The notes under the pieces: generated by a model
Told to the model about the DNA's origin: nothing
The model's input: the letters and a program-made list of their open reading frames with translations, nothing else
Databases searched by the model: none
Source: Paludibacteraceae bacterium
GTDB taxonomy: Bacteria; Bacteroidota; Bacteroidia; Bacteroidales; Paludibacteraceae
Direction: 5' to 3'
DNA length: 7,034 bases
NCBI GenBank assembly: GCA_017402895.1
Contig: JAFPLG010000118.1
Location: 1 to 7,034, forward strand
Shown: positions 1 to 5,524 of the stretch, piece after piece
How positions within the stretch are numbered: position 1 is the stretch's first letter
Layout: every line of letters begins with the position of its first letter
Program-made: the position numbers and the translations under genes

Positions 1-1
1 A

Positions 2-244
2 CTCGCCCACCACAACTTATGGCGCGACGTATGTCTGCAAGCGAAATCCGAACTCGCCAATTCGGAACGCAAAGCACAATGGCAGCAACGATTCAATGCA
101 CAACTTCCCACCACGCCCGAATCCGCCCCAGACGCTCAAGCACCTATCGTTGAGAGTACTGGCGCACAAAAACGGTATGTCCAACTCTATGCCTTCGTTC
201 GCGCCATGATCTACCAACAGCTCAAGGCCAACAACAATGGATAG
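2..244 (+). CDS. C-terminal fragment of an unrecognised protein (5' end outside window)
   Basis: Reading frame 2 is open from the window edge for 80 codons to a TAG at 242-244. The peptide is hydrophilic and probably helical: a Lys/Glu/Gln/Ala-rich stretch containing RKAQWQQRF, then a Pro/Ala/Thr-rich linker (LPTTPESAPDAQAP), then a second helix-like segment (KRYVQLYAFVRAMIYQQLK) and a short polar tail ending NNNG. Codon choice (GAA, GAC, AAC, CGC, GCC) resembles that of the downstream genes, which favours this frame over the two shorter open plus-strand frames and the minus-strand frame over 17-271. I recognise no family and propose no function. The gene ends about 50 nt before the thiL promoter and so belongs to a separate transcription unit. 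No convincing terminator follows it. Confidence 0.5.
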   Translation, partial: LAHHNLWRDVCLQAKSELANSERKAQWQQRFNAQLPTTPESAPDAQAPIVESTGAQKRYVQLYAFVRAMIYQQLKANNNG

Positions 245-297
245 AGGGTCTCTCTGTTGTAAAATACACACTATTCCTCATTCATTATGAATTATAA

Positions 298-329
298 TTT
301 GCAAATTTGGAAAATTTGTAGTACCTTTG
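298..329 (+). promoter_or_regulatory. Bacteroidetes-type promoter for the thiL-ispH operon
   Basis: The -33 element TTTG lies at 298-301. A 20-nt spacer follows, then TACCTTTG at 322-329, which matches the Bacteroidetes -7 consensus TAnnTTTG exactly. Spacing of about 19-21 nt is typical for the primary sigma factor of this phylum. Transcription would start around 335, giving a very short leader before the ATG at 349. No comparable promoter was noticed between the downstream genes, so this probably drives the whole seven-gene cluster. Confidence 0.75.
302..318. repeat. Perfect 7-bp inverted repeat inside the promoter spacer
   Basis: CAAATTT at 302-308 and AAATTTG at 312-318 form a perfect inverted repeat around a 3-nt centre (gga). 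It lies wholly between the -33 and -7 elements. The position would suit a repressor operator, but the AT-rich context makes chance palindromes common, so regulation is only a suggestion. Confidence 0.4.
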
Positions 330-348
330 CAGCGTAATTTGGAATACT

Positions 349-1383
349 ATGCAACGAACGGAAATTTCTACCCTCGGCGAGTTTGGGCTGATCAAGCATC
401 TGACCAAGGATCTGAAGACGAAACAAACGTCCACGAAGAAGGGCGTCGGCGACGACTGCGCGGTGATGGACTTTAATGGCGAAGGTTTACAGGTACTGAT
501 GACCAGCGACATGCTGCTGGAGGGCATCCACTTCAACCTGGAATACGTGCCGCTAAAGCACCTCGGCTACAAAGCCGCTGTCGTCAACTTCTCCGACATA
601 TACGCCATGAACGGCACACCTACCCAGATAACCGTCAACCTGGGTGTCAGCAAACGCTTCTCGGTAGAAGACCTGGAAGAGCTGTATAGCGGCATCCGTC
701 TGGCATGCGAACGTTACGGAGTGGACATCGTTGGCGGCGACACCTGTTCAAGCATGACCGGACTGACTATATCCATCACCTGCCTCGGCGTCGCAAAACC
801 CGATGAAATCGTGTATCGTAACGGCGCCAAGCAGAACGACCTGATCTGCGTAACGGGCAACCTGGGAACCGCCTACATGGGACTGCAACTGCTCGAACGA
901 GAACGATTGGTCGTACAAGGCAACGACAAAGCCACGCCTGACTTCCAGGGCAAAGAGTACCTACTCGAACGACAACTCAAACCCGAAGCACGACGCGACA
1001 TCATAGAGAAACTCCGGGAGGCCGGCATCCATCCGACTGCCATGATGGATATCAGCGACGGACTATCGTCCGAACTGCTGCATATATGCGGGCAGTCGGG
1101 CGTAGGATGCGCGATATACGAAGACAAACTGCCAATCGACTACCAGGCAGTGGTGCTGGCCGAAGAGATGAACCTGAACATCGTGACCTGCGCGCTGAAT
1201 GGCGGAGAAGACTACGAACTGCTCTTCACATGCTCGCTCAACGACTACGAGAAACTGGTGCCGATAGACGACATCTACCTGATCGGCCATATCACGAAGC
1301 AGGAACAAGGCACACTGCTCGTAGGACGAAACGGCGAGGAATTGCCGTTGAAAGCGCAAGGATTTAATGCTTTTGAAGGCTAA
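349..1383 (+). CDS. thiL: Thiamine-monophosphate kinase ThiL
   Basis: ThiL phosphorylates thiamine monophosphate with ATP to give thiamine diphosphate, the last step of de novo thiamine cofactor synthesis in the cytoplasm. The 344-residue product has the usual family length and the AIR-synthase/PurM-like layout. Visible motifs are GVGDDCAV (residues 32-39; Asp35 and Asp36 expected to bind Mg/ATP), TSDMLLEGIHF (52-62), GYKAAVVNFSDIYAMNGTP (73-91), GGDT (129-132), DISDGL (234-239) and GGEDYELLF (285-293). The ATG at 349 lies just downstream of the promoter and gives the normal N-terminus just ahead of GEFGLI. It has no Shine-Dalgarno sequence, as is common in this phylum. It is the first gene of the operon. 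Its last codons and its TAA stop run into a heptamer repeat that continues to the next gene. All key motifs look intact. Confidence 0.95.
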   Translation: MQRTEISTLGEFGLIKHLTKDLKTKQTSTKKGVGDDCAVMDFNGEGLQVLMTSDMLLEGIHFNLEYVPLKHLGYKAAVVNFSDIYAMNGTPTQITVNLGVSKRFSVEDLEELYSGIRLACERYGVDIVGGDTCSSMTGLTISITCLGVAKPDEIVYRNGAKQNDLICVTGNLGTAYMGLQLLERERLVVQGNDKATPDFQGKEYLLERQLKPEARRDIIEKLREAGIHPTAMMDISDGLSSELLHICGQSGVGCAIYEDKLPIDYQAVVLAEEMNLNIVTCALNGGEDYELLFTCSLNDYEKLVPIDDIYLIGHITKQEQGTLLVGRNGEELPLKAQGFNAFEG

Positions 1384-1416
1384 AGGCGAATGGTTATTAG
1401 CTAAAGCGAATGGCGA
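1375..1416 (+). repeat. GGCGAAA-type heptamer repeat at the thiL/glycosyltransferase junction
   Basis: From 1375 the sequence can be cut into 7-bp units (gaaggct, aaaggcg and further variants), with phase shifting by one base near 1403-1409. The repeat covers the last ThiL codons, the whole 26-nt intergenic gap and the first codons of the glycosyltransferase. The TAA stop of thiL (1381-1383) and the ATG of the glycosyltransferase (1410-1412) both lie inside repeat units. Degenerate copies of the same unit recur at 1911-1945, 4058-4092 and 6044-6078. Confidence 0.6.
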
Positions 1417-2561
1417 AGAAGATTATCATATTAGGCACGGGGTATCCGTATCGGGGTGGACTGGCTACGTTCAACGAACGGCTAGCCAGACAGTTCCAGC
1501 AGGAAGGACACGAGGTGGAACTATGGACATGGACCGTCCAGTACCCCAACTTCCTCTTTCCCGGCAAGACGCAGTACTCGACCGAAACAGCTCCGACAGG
1601 CCTACGGATACGGCGCATACTGAACTCATGCAACCCCCTAAACTGGCTACGCGTAGGACGCATGGTACGCGAGGCCGCACCCGACATGCTCATCTGCTGC
1701 TACTGGATGGCGTTCTTCGCCCCTGCCTACGCGACCGTCAGCCGCATAGCACGCCGAAACGGGCGGACGAGATGCATCGCACTGGTGCATAACATGCTGC
1801 CGCACGAACCTTCGGTGCTGGACAAACTCTTTGCCCCCAGCTTCGTCCGGTCGCAAGACGGATTCGTAGCACTGAGTGAGAGCGTGGTGGGCGATATCGA
1901 GAGAGTAGAAAAAGGCGAAAGGCAAAAGGTTAGTGGCGAAAGACCCAAGACCTTCTCACCGCACCCGATCTACGACCATTACGGCGAACGAATGGAGAAG
2001 ACGGAAGCATGCCGGGCATTGGGACTGGACCCCGAGAAGCGCTATATGCTTTTCTTCGGACTCGTCAGAGCCTACAAGGGACTGGACTTACTGCTGGACG
2101 CCTTCGGACAGATAAAAGACCAACTGCCGGACATACAGCTCCTCATCGCAGGCGAGTTCTACGAGAAAGAAGAGGCATATCGCGAACAAATCGCACGAAA
2201 CGGCCTGACGGACCGCGTCATCATTCGCAATGAGTTCATACCCGACGCAGACCTGAGGAAATACTTTGGCGCAGCCGACCTGATCGTGCAACCCTACAAA
2301 ACAGCCACCCAGAGCGGCGTGACACAAGTGGCCTTCCACTTCGAGAAACCGATGCTGGTGACCAACGTCGGAGGACTCGGTGAAATCGTGCATAATCGCA
2401 AGATGGGCTATGCGACAGAACCGCAAGCAGAGAGCATCGCCGAAGCCCTACTCGACTACTACCGGAACAATCGGCAAGAGGCGTTTACGGAGTACGTACG
2501 GAAAGAGAAAACCAAATACGGTTGGGATCGACTAACGAAGGCGTTCGACAAGATAAATTGA
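1410..2561 (+). CDS. GT4-like (GT-B fold) glycosyltransferase
   Basis: This is a 383-residue cytoplasmic or membrane-associated glycosyltransferase that probably adds a sugar from a nucleotide-sugar donor to a lipid-linked or surface glycan; donor and acceptor cannot be read from the sequence. The N-terminal Rossmann domain opens with the glycine-rich acceptor-side motif LGTGYPYRGGLATFNERLA (residues 8-26). The interdomain region carries FSPHPIYDHYG (182-192). The donor-binding domain has FFGLVRAYKGLDLLLDAF, with R220 and K223-G224 as likely phosphate contacts, then LIAGEFY and TNVGGLGEIV. The classical EX7E pair appears replaced: Ala299 and Val307 fall where the glutamates usually sit, in the segment TQSGVTQVAFHFEKP. 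Residues 168-181 are a heptamer-repeat insertion between the two domains. The ATG at 1410 gives a normal start (MAKKIIILGTG). It follows thiL by 26 nt and ends 4 nt before the phosphatase gene. Confidence 0.85.
   Translation: MAKKIIILGTGYPYRGGLATFNERLARQFQQEGHEVELWTWTVQYPNFLFPGKTQYSTETAPTGLRIRRILNSCNPLNWLRVGRMVREAAPDMLICCYWMAFFAPAYATVSRIARRNGRTRCIALVHNMLPHEPSVLDKLFAPSFVRSQDGFVALSESVVGDIERVEKGERQKVSGERPKTFSPHPIYDHYGERMEKTEACRALGLDPEKRYMLFFGLVRAYKGLDLLLDAFGQIKDQLPDIQLLIAGEFYEKEEAYREQIARNGLTDRVIIRNEFIPDADLRKYFGAADLIVQPYKTATQSGVTQVAFHFEKPMLVTNVGGLGEIVHNRKMGYATEPQAESIAEALLDYYRNNRQEAFTEYVRKEKTKYGWDRLTKAFDKIN
1911..1945 (+). repeat. Heptamer repeat inside the glycosyltransferase gene
   Basis: Five consecutive 7-bp units begin at 1911, for example aaaggcg then aaaggca, with the last two units degenerate. 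They encode residues 168-179 (KGERQKVSGERP), a basic/hydrophilic segment just before the FSPHPIYDHYG motif, where related enzymes usually have a shorter linker. The reading frame is preserved. Confidence 0.7.
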
Positions 2562-2565
2562 AAAT

Positions 2566-3066
2566 ATGAAAGATATAAAACTGTTTCTAACGGATGTGGA
2601 TGGGTGCTTGACCGACGGAGGCATGTACTACACCGCTGAGGGAGACGCGATGAAGCGCTTCTGCGTATACGACGGTATGGGCATGAAGTTGCTGCAGAAA
2701 GCCGGCATACGGTGCGGCATACTCACGAGCGAGAACTCGATGATCGTTCGCGCCCGCGCCGAGAAACTACGACTAGACTACCTCTACCTGGGTGTTGGCA
2801 GTCAGGTAAATACCGGCAGTCAAACCAAACTGGAGGCCGCCCAGGAGATATGCCGCGAGATAGGAATAGAGCTGGAGCAAGTATGCTTCGTAGGCGACGA
2901 CATCAACGATATCGACCTGCTACGGGCAGTAGGACTGCCTTGCTGCCCACCGAACGCCCGACCGGAAGTGCTGGCGCTCAATGGCATACAGGTATTGAAA
3001 ACACCGGGAGGACAGGGAGCCATTCGCGAAATCGCGGATGCGATTCTCGCAGGGATTGAAGATTGA
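2566..3066 (+). CDS. KdsC-like HAD-family sugar-phosphate phosphatase
   Basis: This is a small cap-less HAD hydrolase of the KdsC/YrbI type, 166 residues, close to the family's usual 160-190. Motif I is DVDGCLTDG (10-18; Asp10 the expected nucleophile, Asp12 the acid/base), motif II LTS (53-55), motif III Lys88 and motif IV GDDINDID (110-117; Asp111 and Asp112 for Mg). The C-terminal GLPCCPPNARPEV and TPGGQGAIREI segments match KdsC and the HAD domain found fused to some acylneuraminate cytidylyltransferases. Family members dephosphorylate Kdo-8-phosphate or the 9-phosphates of nonulosonic acids; which substrate applies here is not decidable. The ATG at 2566 lies 4 nt after the glycosyltransferase stop. 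The TGA stop (3064-3066) lies in an ATTGAAA heptamer repeat. Residues 78-89 contain a short duplication, GSQVNT then GSQTKL, ahead of the motif III lysine. Confidence 0.85.
   Translation: MKDIKLFLTDVDGCLTDGGMYYTAEGDAMKRFCVYDGMGMKLLQKAGIRCGILTSENSMIVRARAEKLRLDYLYLGVGSQVNTGSQTKLEAAQEICREIGIELEQVCFVGDDINDIDLLRAVGLPCCPPNARPEVLALNGIQVLKTPGGQGAIREIADAILAGIED
2797..2822 (+). repeat. Short in-frame direct repeat in the phosphatase gene
   Basis: The octamer ggcagtca occurs at 2797-2804 and again at 2815-2822, exactly 18 nt apart, so the codons for Gly-Ser-Gln are repeated in frame (residues 78-80 and 84-86). It lies just before motif III Lys88. It may be a small slipped duplication that lengthened the loop. 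Confidence 0.4.
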
Positions 3067-3082
3067 AAATTGAAAATTGAGA
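3055..3082 (+). repeat. ATTGAAA heptamer repeat spanning the phosphatase/ispD junction
   Basis: Four head-to-tail 7-bp units run from 3055 to 3082. The two central units are identical (attgaaa) and each outer unit differs by one base. The array contains the last codons and TGA stop of the phosphatase (3064-3066), the 10-nt gap and the TTG used as the likely ispD start (3077-3079). A looser relic of the same motif is visible at the previous junction, around 2556-2570. Confidence 0.8.
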
Positions 3083-3760
3083 TATATTGCAGTCATATTA
3101 GCAGGAGGGGTTGGAAGCCGGATAGGCGGAGACATGCCGAAACAGTTTCTTCCGTTAGGGGACGGAAGGAGCGTGCTGGAGCATGCCGTAGAGGCCTTTG
3201 AAGCAGCCGATGAGATCGATGAAATCGTGATCATCATGCATCGCGACTGGATCAGAGAGACGGAGCTGCTATGCCTGCAGAACGGCTGGGAGAAAGTAAG
3301 CAAAGTGCTGCCGGGCGGTCAAGAGCGTTGGGAATCGAGCGTACAGGCCATACAGGCCTATGCCGACCAGGACGACACAGCCCTGCTGCTGCACGACGCA
3401 GCCCGCCCGTGGGTGAGCCAGCGCATCATACATGATGTATGCGAAGCGCTGAAGGAGCACAACGCCGTAACCGTGGCTGTAAAGATGACCGATACGCTCT
3501 ACCGAGTGGCAGACAAACAGGTGGAGGAAATCCCGATGAGATCGGACTATATGCGCGCTCAGACGCCGCAGGCTTTTCACCTAAAGACCATCCGGGAAGC
3601 CTATCGCAGAGCACAGGAAGCGGGACAGATAGAAGCGACCGACGATTGCGGCATCGTAAAGCGCTATTTGCCCGATGAAACCATATATATCGTAGAGGGA
3701 GACGAGCAAAACCGCAAGATAACCTACGCGGACGACCTGCACCCGACCACGCATGCTTAA
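3077..3760 (+). CDS. ispD: IspD/TarI-family cytidylyltransferase
   Basis: IspD transfers CMP from CTP to 2-C-methyl-D-erythritol 4-phosphate in the MEP isoprenoid pathway; the related TarI uses ribitol 5-phosphate. The 227-residue product has LAGGVGSRIGGDMPKQF (8-24, CTP binding), GGQERWESS, LLHDAARPWV, TDTLYR, MRSDYMRAQTPQAF, ATDDCGIV and EQNRKITYADDL. The threonines, arginine and lysine that bind the polyol phosphate in E. coli IspD have counterparts. The VSQRIIHDV and IPMR/QTPQAFH segments nevertheless read rather like the TarI branch, so substrate assignment is tentative; ispH in the same operon supports IspD. There is no usable ATG: an in-frame TGA sits at 3071-3073, so TTG at 3077 is the best start and gives the expected MRYIAVILAGG. 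The 3' end overlaps porQ by 8 nt. Confidence 0.75.
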   Translation: MRYIAVILAGGVGSRIGGDMPKQFLPLGDGRSVLEHAVEAFEAADEIDEIVIIMHRDWIRETELLCLQNGWEKVSKVLPGGQERWESSVQAIQAYADQDDTALLLHDAARPWVSQRIIHDVCEALKEHNAVTVAVKMTDTLYRVADKQVEEIPMRSDYMRAQTPQAFHLKTIREAYRRAQEAGQIEATDDCGIVKRYLPDETIYIVEGDEQNRKITYADDLHPTTHA

Positions 3761-4865
3761 GAAAAAGCTATACATATTGCTTCTGCTGATACCGACCGCC
3801 CTCATGGCGCAGTATCAAGGCGCAGGAACGAGCGTGTTCCACTTCATGGACCTGCCCGCTTCGTCGCGCATCAACGCGCTGGGCGGATCGAACGTGAGCG
3901 TTAGAGACGGCGATGTGTCGCTGGGCATGTGCAACCCTGCCCTGCTGGGAGAGCGGACAGATAAGGTGCTGCAACTCAACTTCTCATACTACCTGCCGGG
4001 AACGATGTTCGGGTCGGTGCTCTACGGACATAATTTCGGAGAAGCCAAGGGGCTCACAAAGGCGAATAGCGAAGGATCAGAGGCTAACGATAAACCGCAG
4101 AAGCCGAACTACTTCGCCGTAGGTATTCATTACCTGGACTACGGCTACATGCCCTATGCCGACGATAAGGGCAATCAGACCGGCGGACGCTTTGGTGCAA
4201 AGGACATACTCATAGACGCCATGTACGCCCGTCAACTGGGACCGATGTTCACCGTTGGAGTCTCGTTGAAACCGGTATATTCTATCTACGAGAGTTACCA
4301 TTCGTTCGCTCTGGGTGCGGACGTGGGTGCGCACTTCCAGACCCGCGATACAACTTTCCAGATGGGACTCGTGCTGCGCAATATTGGTTGGCAACTCGTA
4401 GGTTTCTATTCCGAAGAAGGCGGATCGAATCACGAGATGCTGCCGCTGAACCTGGAACTGGGACTAAACTACCGCTTCAAGCATGCGCCGATACGATTGC
4501 ACATGACGCTCCATAACCTGCAGCAATGGAATCTGAATTACGAGTGGACGGGACTGGACAAAGACCCCACCTCGGGCGATATCATACAGCACGAGGTGAA
4601 ATGGTACGACATGCTGTTCCGCCACACAATCTTCGCCATCGATATCGTGCCGCGGAGCGAACGGTTCTACCTGACGCTGAGCTACAACCATCGTCGCCGC
4701 GCGGAGATGAACCTGAAGGACCAACGTTCGCTGGCCGGTTTCGGCATCGGAGCGGGTGTGCGCATCAAACAATGCCGAATCGGGTTTGGAATGAGTCAGT
4801 TGACCAAGTCCAATTTCTCGTACCAAGCAGGAATCAGCTTAGACATTAACTCTTTATTGAAATGA
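3753..4865 (+). CDS. porQ: Type IX secretion system protein PorQ
   Basis: PorQ is an outer-membrane beta-barrel protein of the PorV/FadL-like group. In Porphyromonas gingivalis it anchors PorZ as part of the attachment complex that processes type IX cargo at the surface. The 370-residue product starts with a Sec signal peptide (MLKKKLYILLLLIPTALMAQ, probable cleavage after Ala19 or nearby). It continues with the characteristic mature N-terminus GTSVFHFMDLPASSRINALGG (25-45), SLGMCNPALL, and many alternating aromatic/hydrophobic segments typical of beta strands. It ends in SFLVP-free barrel-like sequence FSYQAGISLDINSLLK. Residues 102-113 are a repeat-derived hydrophilic insertion, probably in a loop. 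The ATG at 3753 overlaps the end of ispD by 8 nt, and the stop overlaps the cmk ATG by 4 nt (ATGA), which suggests translational coupling. Cargo genes and other Por genes are not in the window. Confidence 0.9.
   Translation: MLKKKLYILLLLIPTALMAQYQGAGTSVFHFMDLPASSRINALGGSNVSVRDGDVSLGMCNPALLGERTDKVLQLNFSYYLPGTMFGSVLYGHNFGEAKGLTKANSEGSEANDKPQKPNYFAVGIHYLDYGYMPYADDKGNQTGGRFGAKDILIDAMYARQLGPMFTVGVSLKPVYSIYESYHSFALGADVGAHFQTRDTTFQMGLVLRNIGWQLVGFYSEEGGSNHEMLPLNLELGLNYRFKHAPIRLHMTLHNLQQWNLNYEWTGLDKDPTSGDIIQHEVKWYDMLFRHTIFAIDIVPRSERFYLTLSYNHRRRAEMNLKDQRSLAGFGIGAGVRIKQCRIGFGMSQLTKSNFSYQAGISLDINSLLK
4058..4092 (+). repeat. Heptamer repeat inside porQ
   Basis: About five degenerate 7-bp units run from 4058 (aaaggcg, then aatagcg and more divergent units). 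They encode residues 103-113 (KANSEGSEAND), a Ser/Glu/Asn-rich segment between two beta-strand-like stretches (SVLYGHNFGE before, YFAVGIHYLDYG after). It is the same unit family as at 1911-1945 and 6044-6078, but more eroded. Confidence 0.5.
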
Positions 4866-5524
4866 AACGAATTATAGTTGCTATTGACGGGTATTCGTCG
4901 TGCGGAAAGTCGACCGTAGCCAAGGCGCTGGCTCGGCATGCAGGGTATACCTACGTAGATACCGGTGCTATGTACCGCGCCGTGGCCCTATGGGCAATAG
5001 AGCACCAGGCGACCGAGCCGGAACAGATCATTCCGCGGCTGGAAGAGATACATGTCTCGTTTCTGCAGACCGAAGACGGCCAACACACGTGCCTGAACGG
5101 CAGAGACGTAGAGAAGGAGATCCGTCAACTGGAAGTGGGCAATGCCGCCTCACAGATATCGCAGATCAAGGAGGTGCGCCAGTACCTGGTGGCCCAGCAA
5201 CAAGCCATGGGCAAAGAGAAAGGCATCGTCATGGACGGACGTGATATCGGTACGGTGGTGTTTCCAAAGGCCGAATTGAAACTCTTCCTCACCGCCAGTC
5301 CGGAGGTGCGTGCCCAGCGCCGCTACGACGAGCTAAAGGAGAAGGGTCAGACGCCGAACTACGAGGACGTGCTCCGCGACGTGAACGAACGCGACTATCG
5401 CGATACGCATCGCGACGAGAGTCCGCTGCGCCAGGCAGAGGATGCCATCGTCGTAGATAATAGTCATCTGACCCGCGAAGAACAAATGGAAGTCATCTAT
5501 GACTTGTTCGATCGACACAAATAG
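4862..5524 (+). CDS. cmk: Cytidylate kinase
   Basis: Cmk phosphorylates CMP and dCMP with ATP in the cytoplasm. This recycles the CMP released by cytidylyl- and glycosyl-transfer reactions and feeds CTP synthesis. The 220-residue product has the standard length and all the main motifs: P-loop GYSSCGKST (10-18), DTGAMYRAVAL (33-43, nucleobase/CMP site), DGRDIGTVVFP (125-135), ARG-rich lid sequence around RAQRRYDEL, and the D181-x-x-R184 acceptor pair followed by SPLRQAEDAIVVDNS (187-201). The ATG at 4862 overlaps the porQ stop by 4 nt, and the 3' end overlaps ispH by 26 nt. CMP recycling fits the neighbouring cytidylyltransferase and glycosyltransferase. Confidence 0.96.
   Translation: MKRIIVAIDGYSSCGKSTVAKALARHAGYTYVDTGAMYRAVALWAIEHQATEPEQIIPRLEEIHVSFLQTEDGQHTCLNGRDVEKEIRQLEVGNAASQISQIKEVRQYLVAQQQAMGKEKGIVMDGRDIGTVVFPKAELKLFLTASPEVRAQRRYDELKEKGQTPNYEDVLRDVNERDYRDTHRDESPLRQAEDAIVVDNSHLTREEQMEVIYDLFDRHK
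5488..5492 (+). promoter_or_regulatory. Shine-Dalgarno-like GGAAG before ispH
   Basis: GGAAG lies 6 nt before the ATG at 5499, inside the 3' end of cmk. Most other starts in the window lack such a site. It supports the ATG at 5499 as the ispH start despite the 26-nt overlap, though Bacteroidetes rely little on Shine-Dalgarno pairing. Confidence 0.4.

Larger units (their letters stand above)
245..348. other. AT-rich intergenic region upstream of thiL
   Basis: This 104-nt gap between the upstream partial gene and thiL is much richer in A/T than the flanking genes. It contains a perfect 6-bp inverted repeat (attcat, 1-nt spacer, atgaat) at 280-292, the promoter at 298-329 and an inverted repeat within the promoter spacer. 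I see no riboswitch-like fold: if the promoter call is right, the leader before the thiL ATG is only about 10-15 nt, too short for a TPP aptamer. Confidence 0.6.

Noticed and set aside
243..253. Small hairpin (agag, ggt, ctct) after the upstream partial gene as a terminator
   Set aside because: The stem is only 4 bp and no U-tract follows.
17..271. Minus-strand open frame of 84 codons opposite the upstream partial gene
   Set aside because: Its peptide is rich in Gly/Leu/Cys without any recognisable motif, and the plus-strand frame over the same bases has better codon use. It also reads away from the thiL promoter without its own promoter.
245..348. TPP riboswitch upstream of thiL
   Set aside because: No CUGAGA-type core or conserved P-stems were found, and the predicted leader is about 10-15 nt.
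1063..1359. Minus-strand open frame of 98 codons within thiL
   Set aside because: It is a shadow of thiL, whose DISDGL and GGEDYELLF motifs lie in the same bases.
1389..1403. Mini-ORF (ATG at 1390, stop after four residues) between thiL and the glycosyltransferase as a leader peptide
   Set aside because: It is a by-product of the heptamer repeat, with no attenuator-like hairpin nearby.
1367..1792. Plus-strand frame of 141 codons overlapping the thiL end and the glycosyltransferase
   Set aside because: The product is Arg/Thr/His-rich with no family signal, and the overlapping glycosyltransferase frame has clear GT4 motifs.
1911..1945. Frameshift or pseudogene in the glycosyltransferase at the repeat
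   Set aside because: The frame continues intact through the array, and conserved motifs occur on both sides in the same frame.
4464..4826. Minus-strand open frame of 120 codons within porQ
   Set aside because: It is a shadow frame. The plus-strand frame has a signal peptide and PorQ-like sequence through this region.
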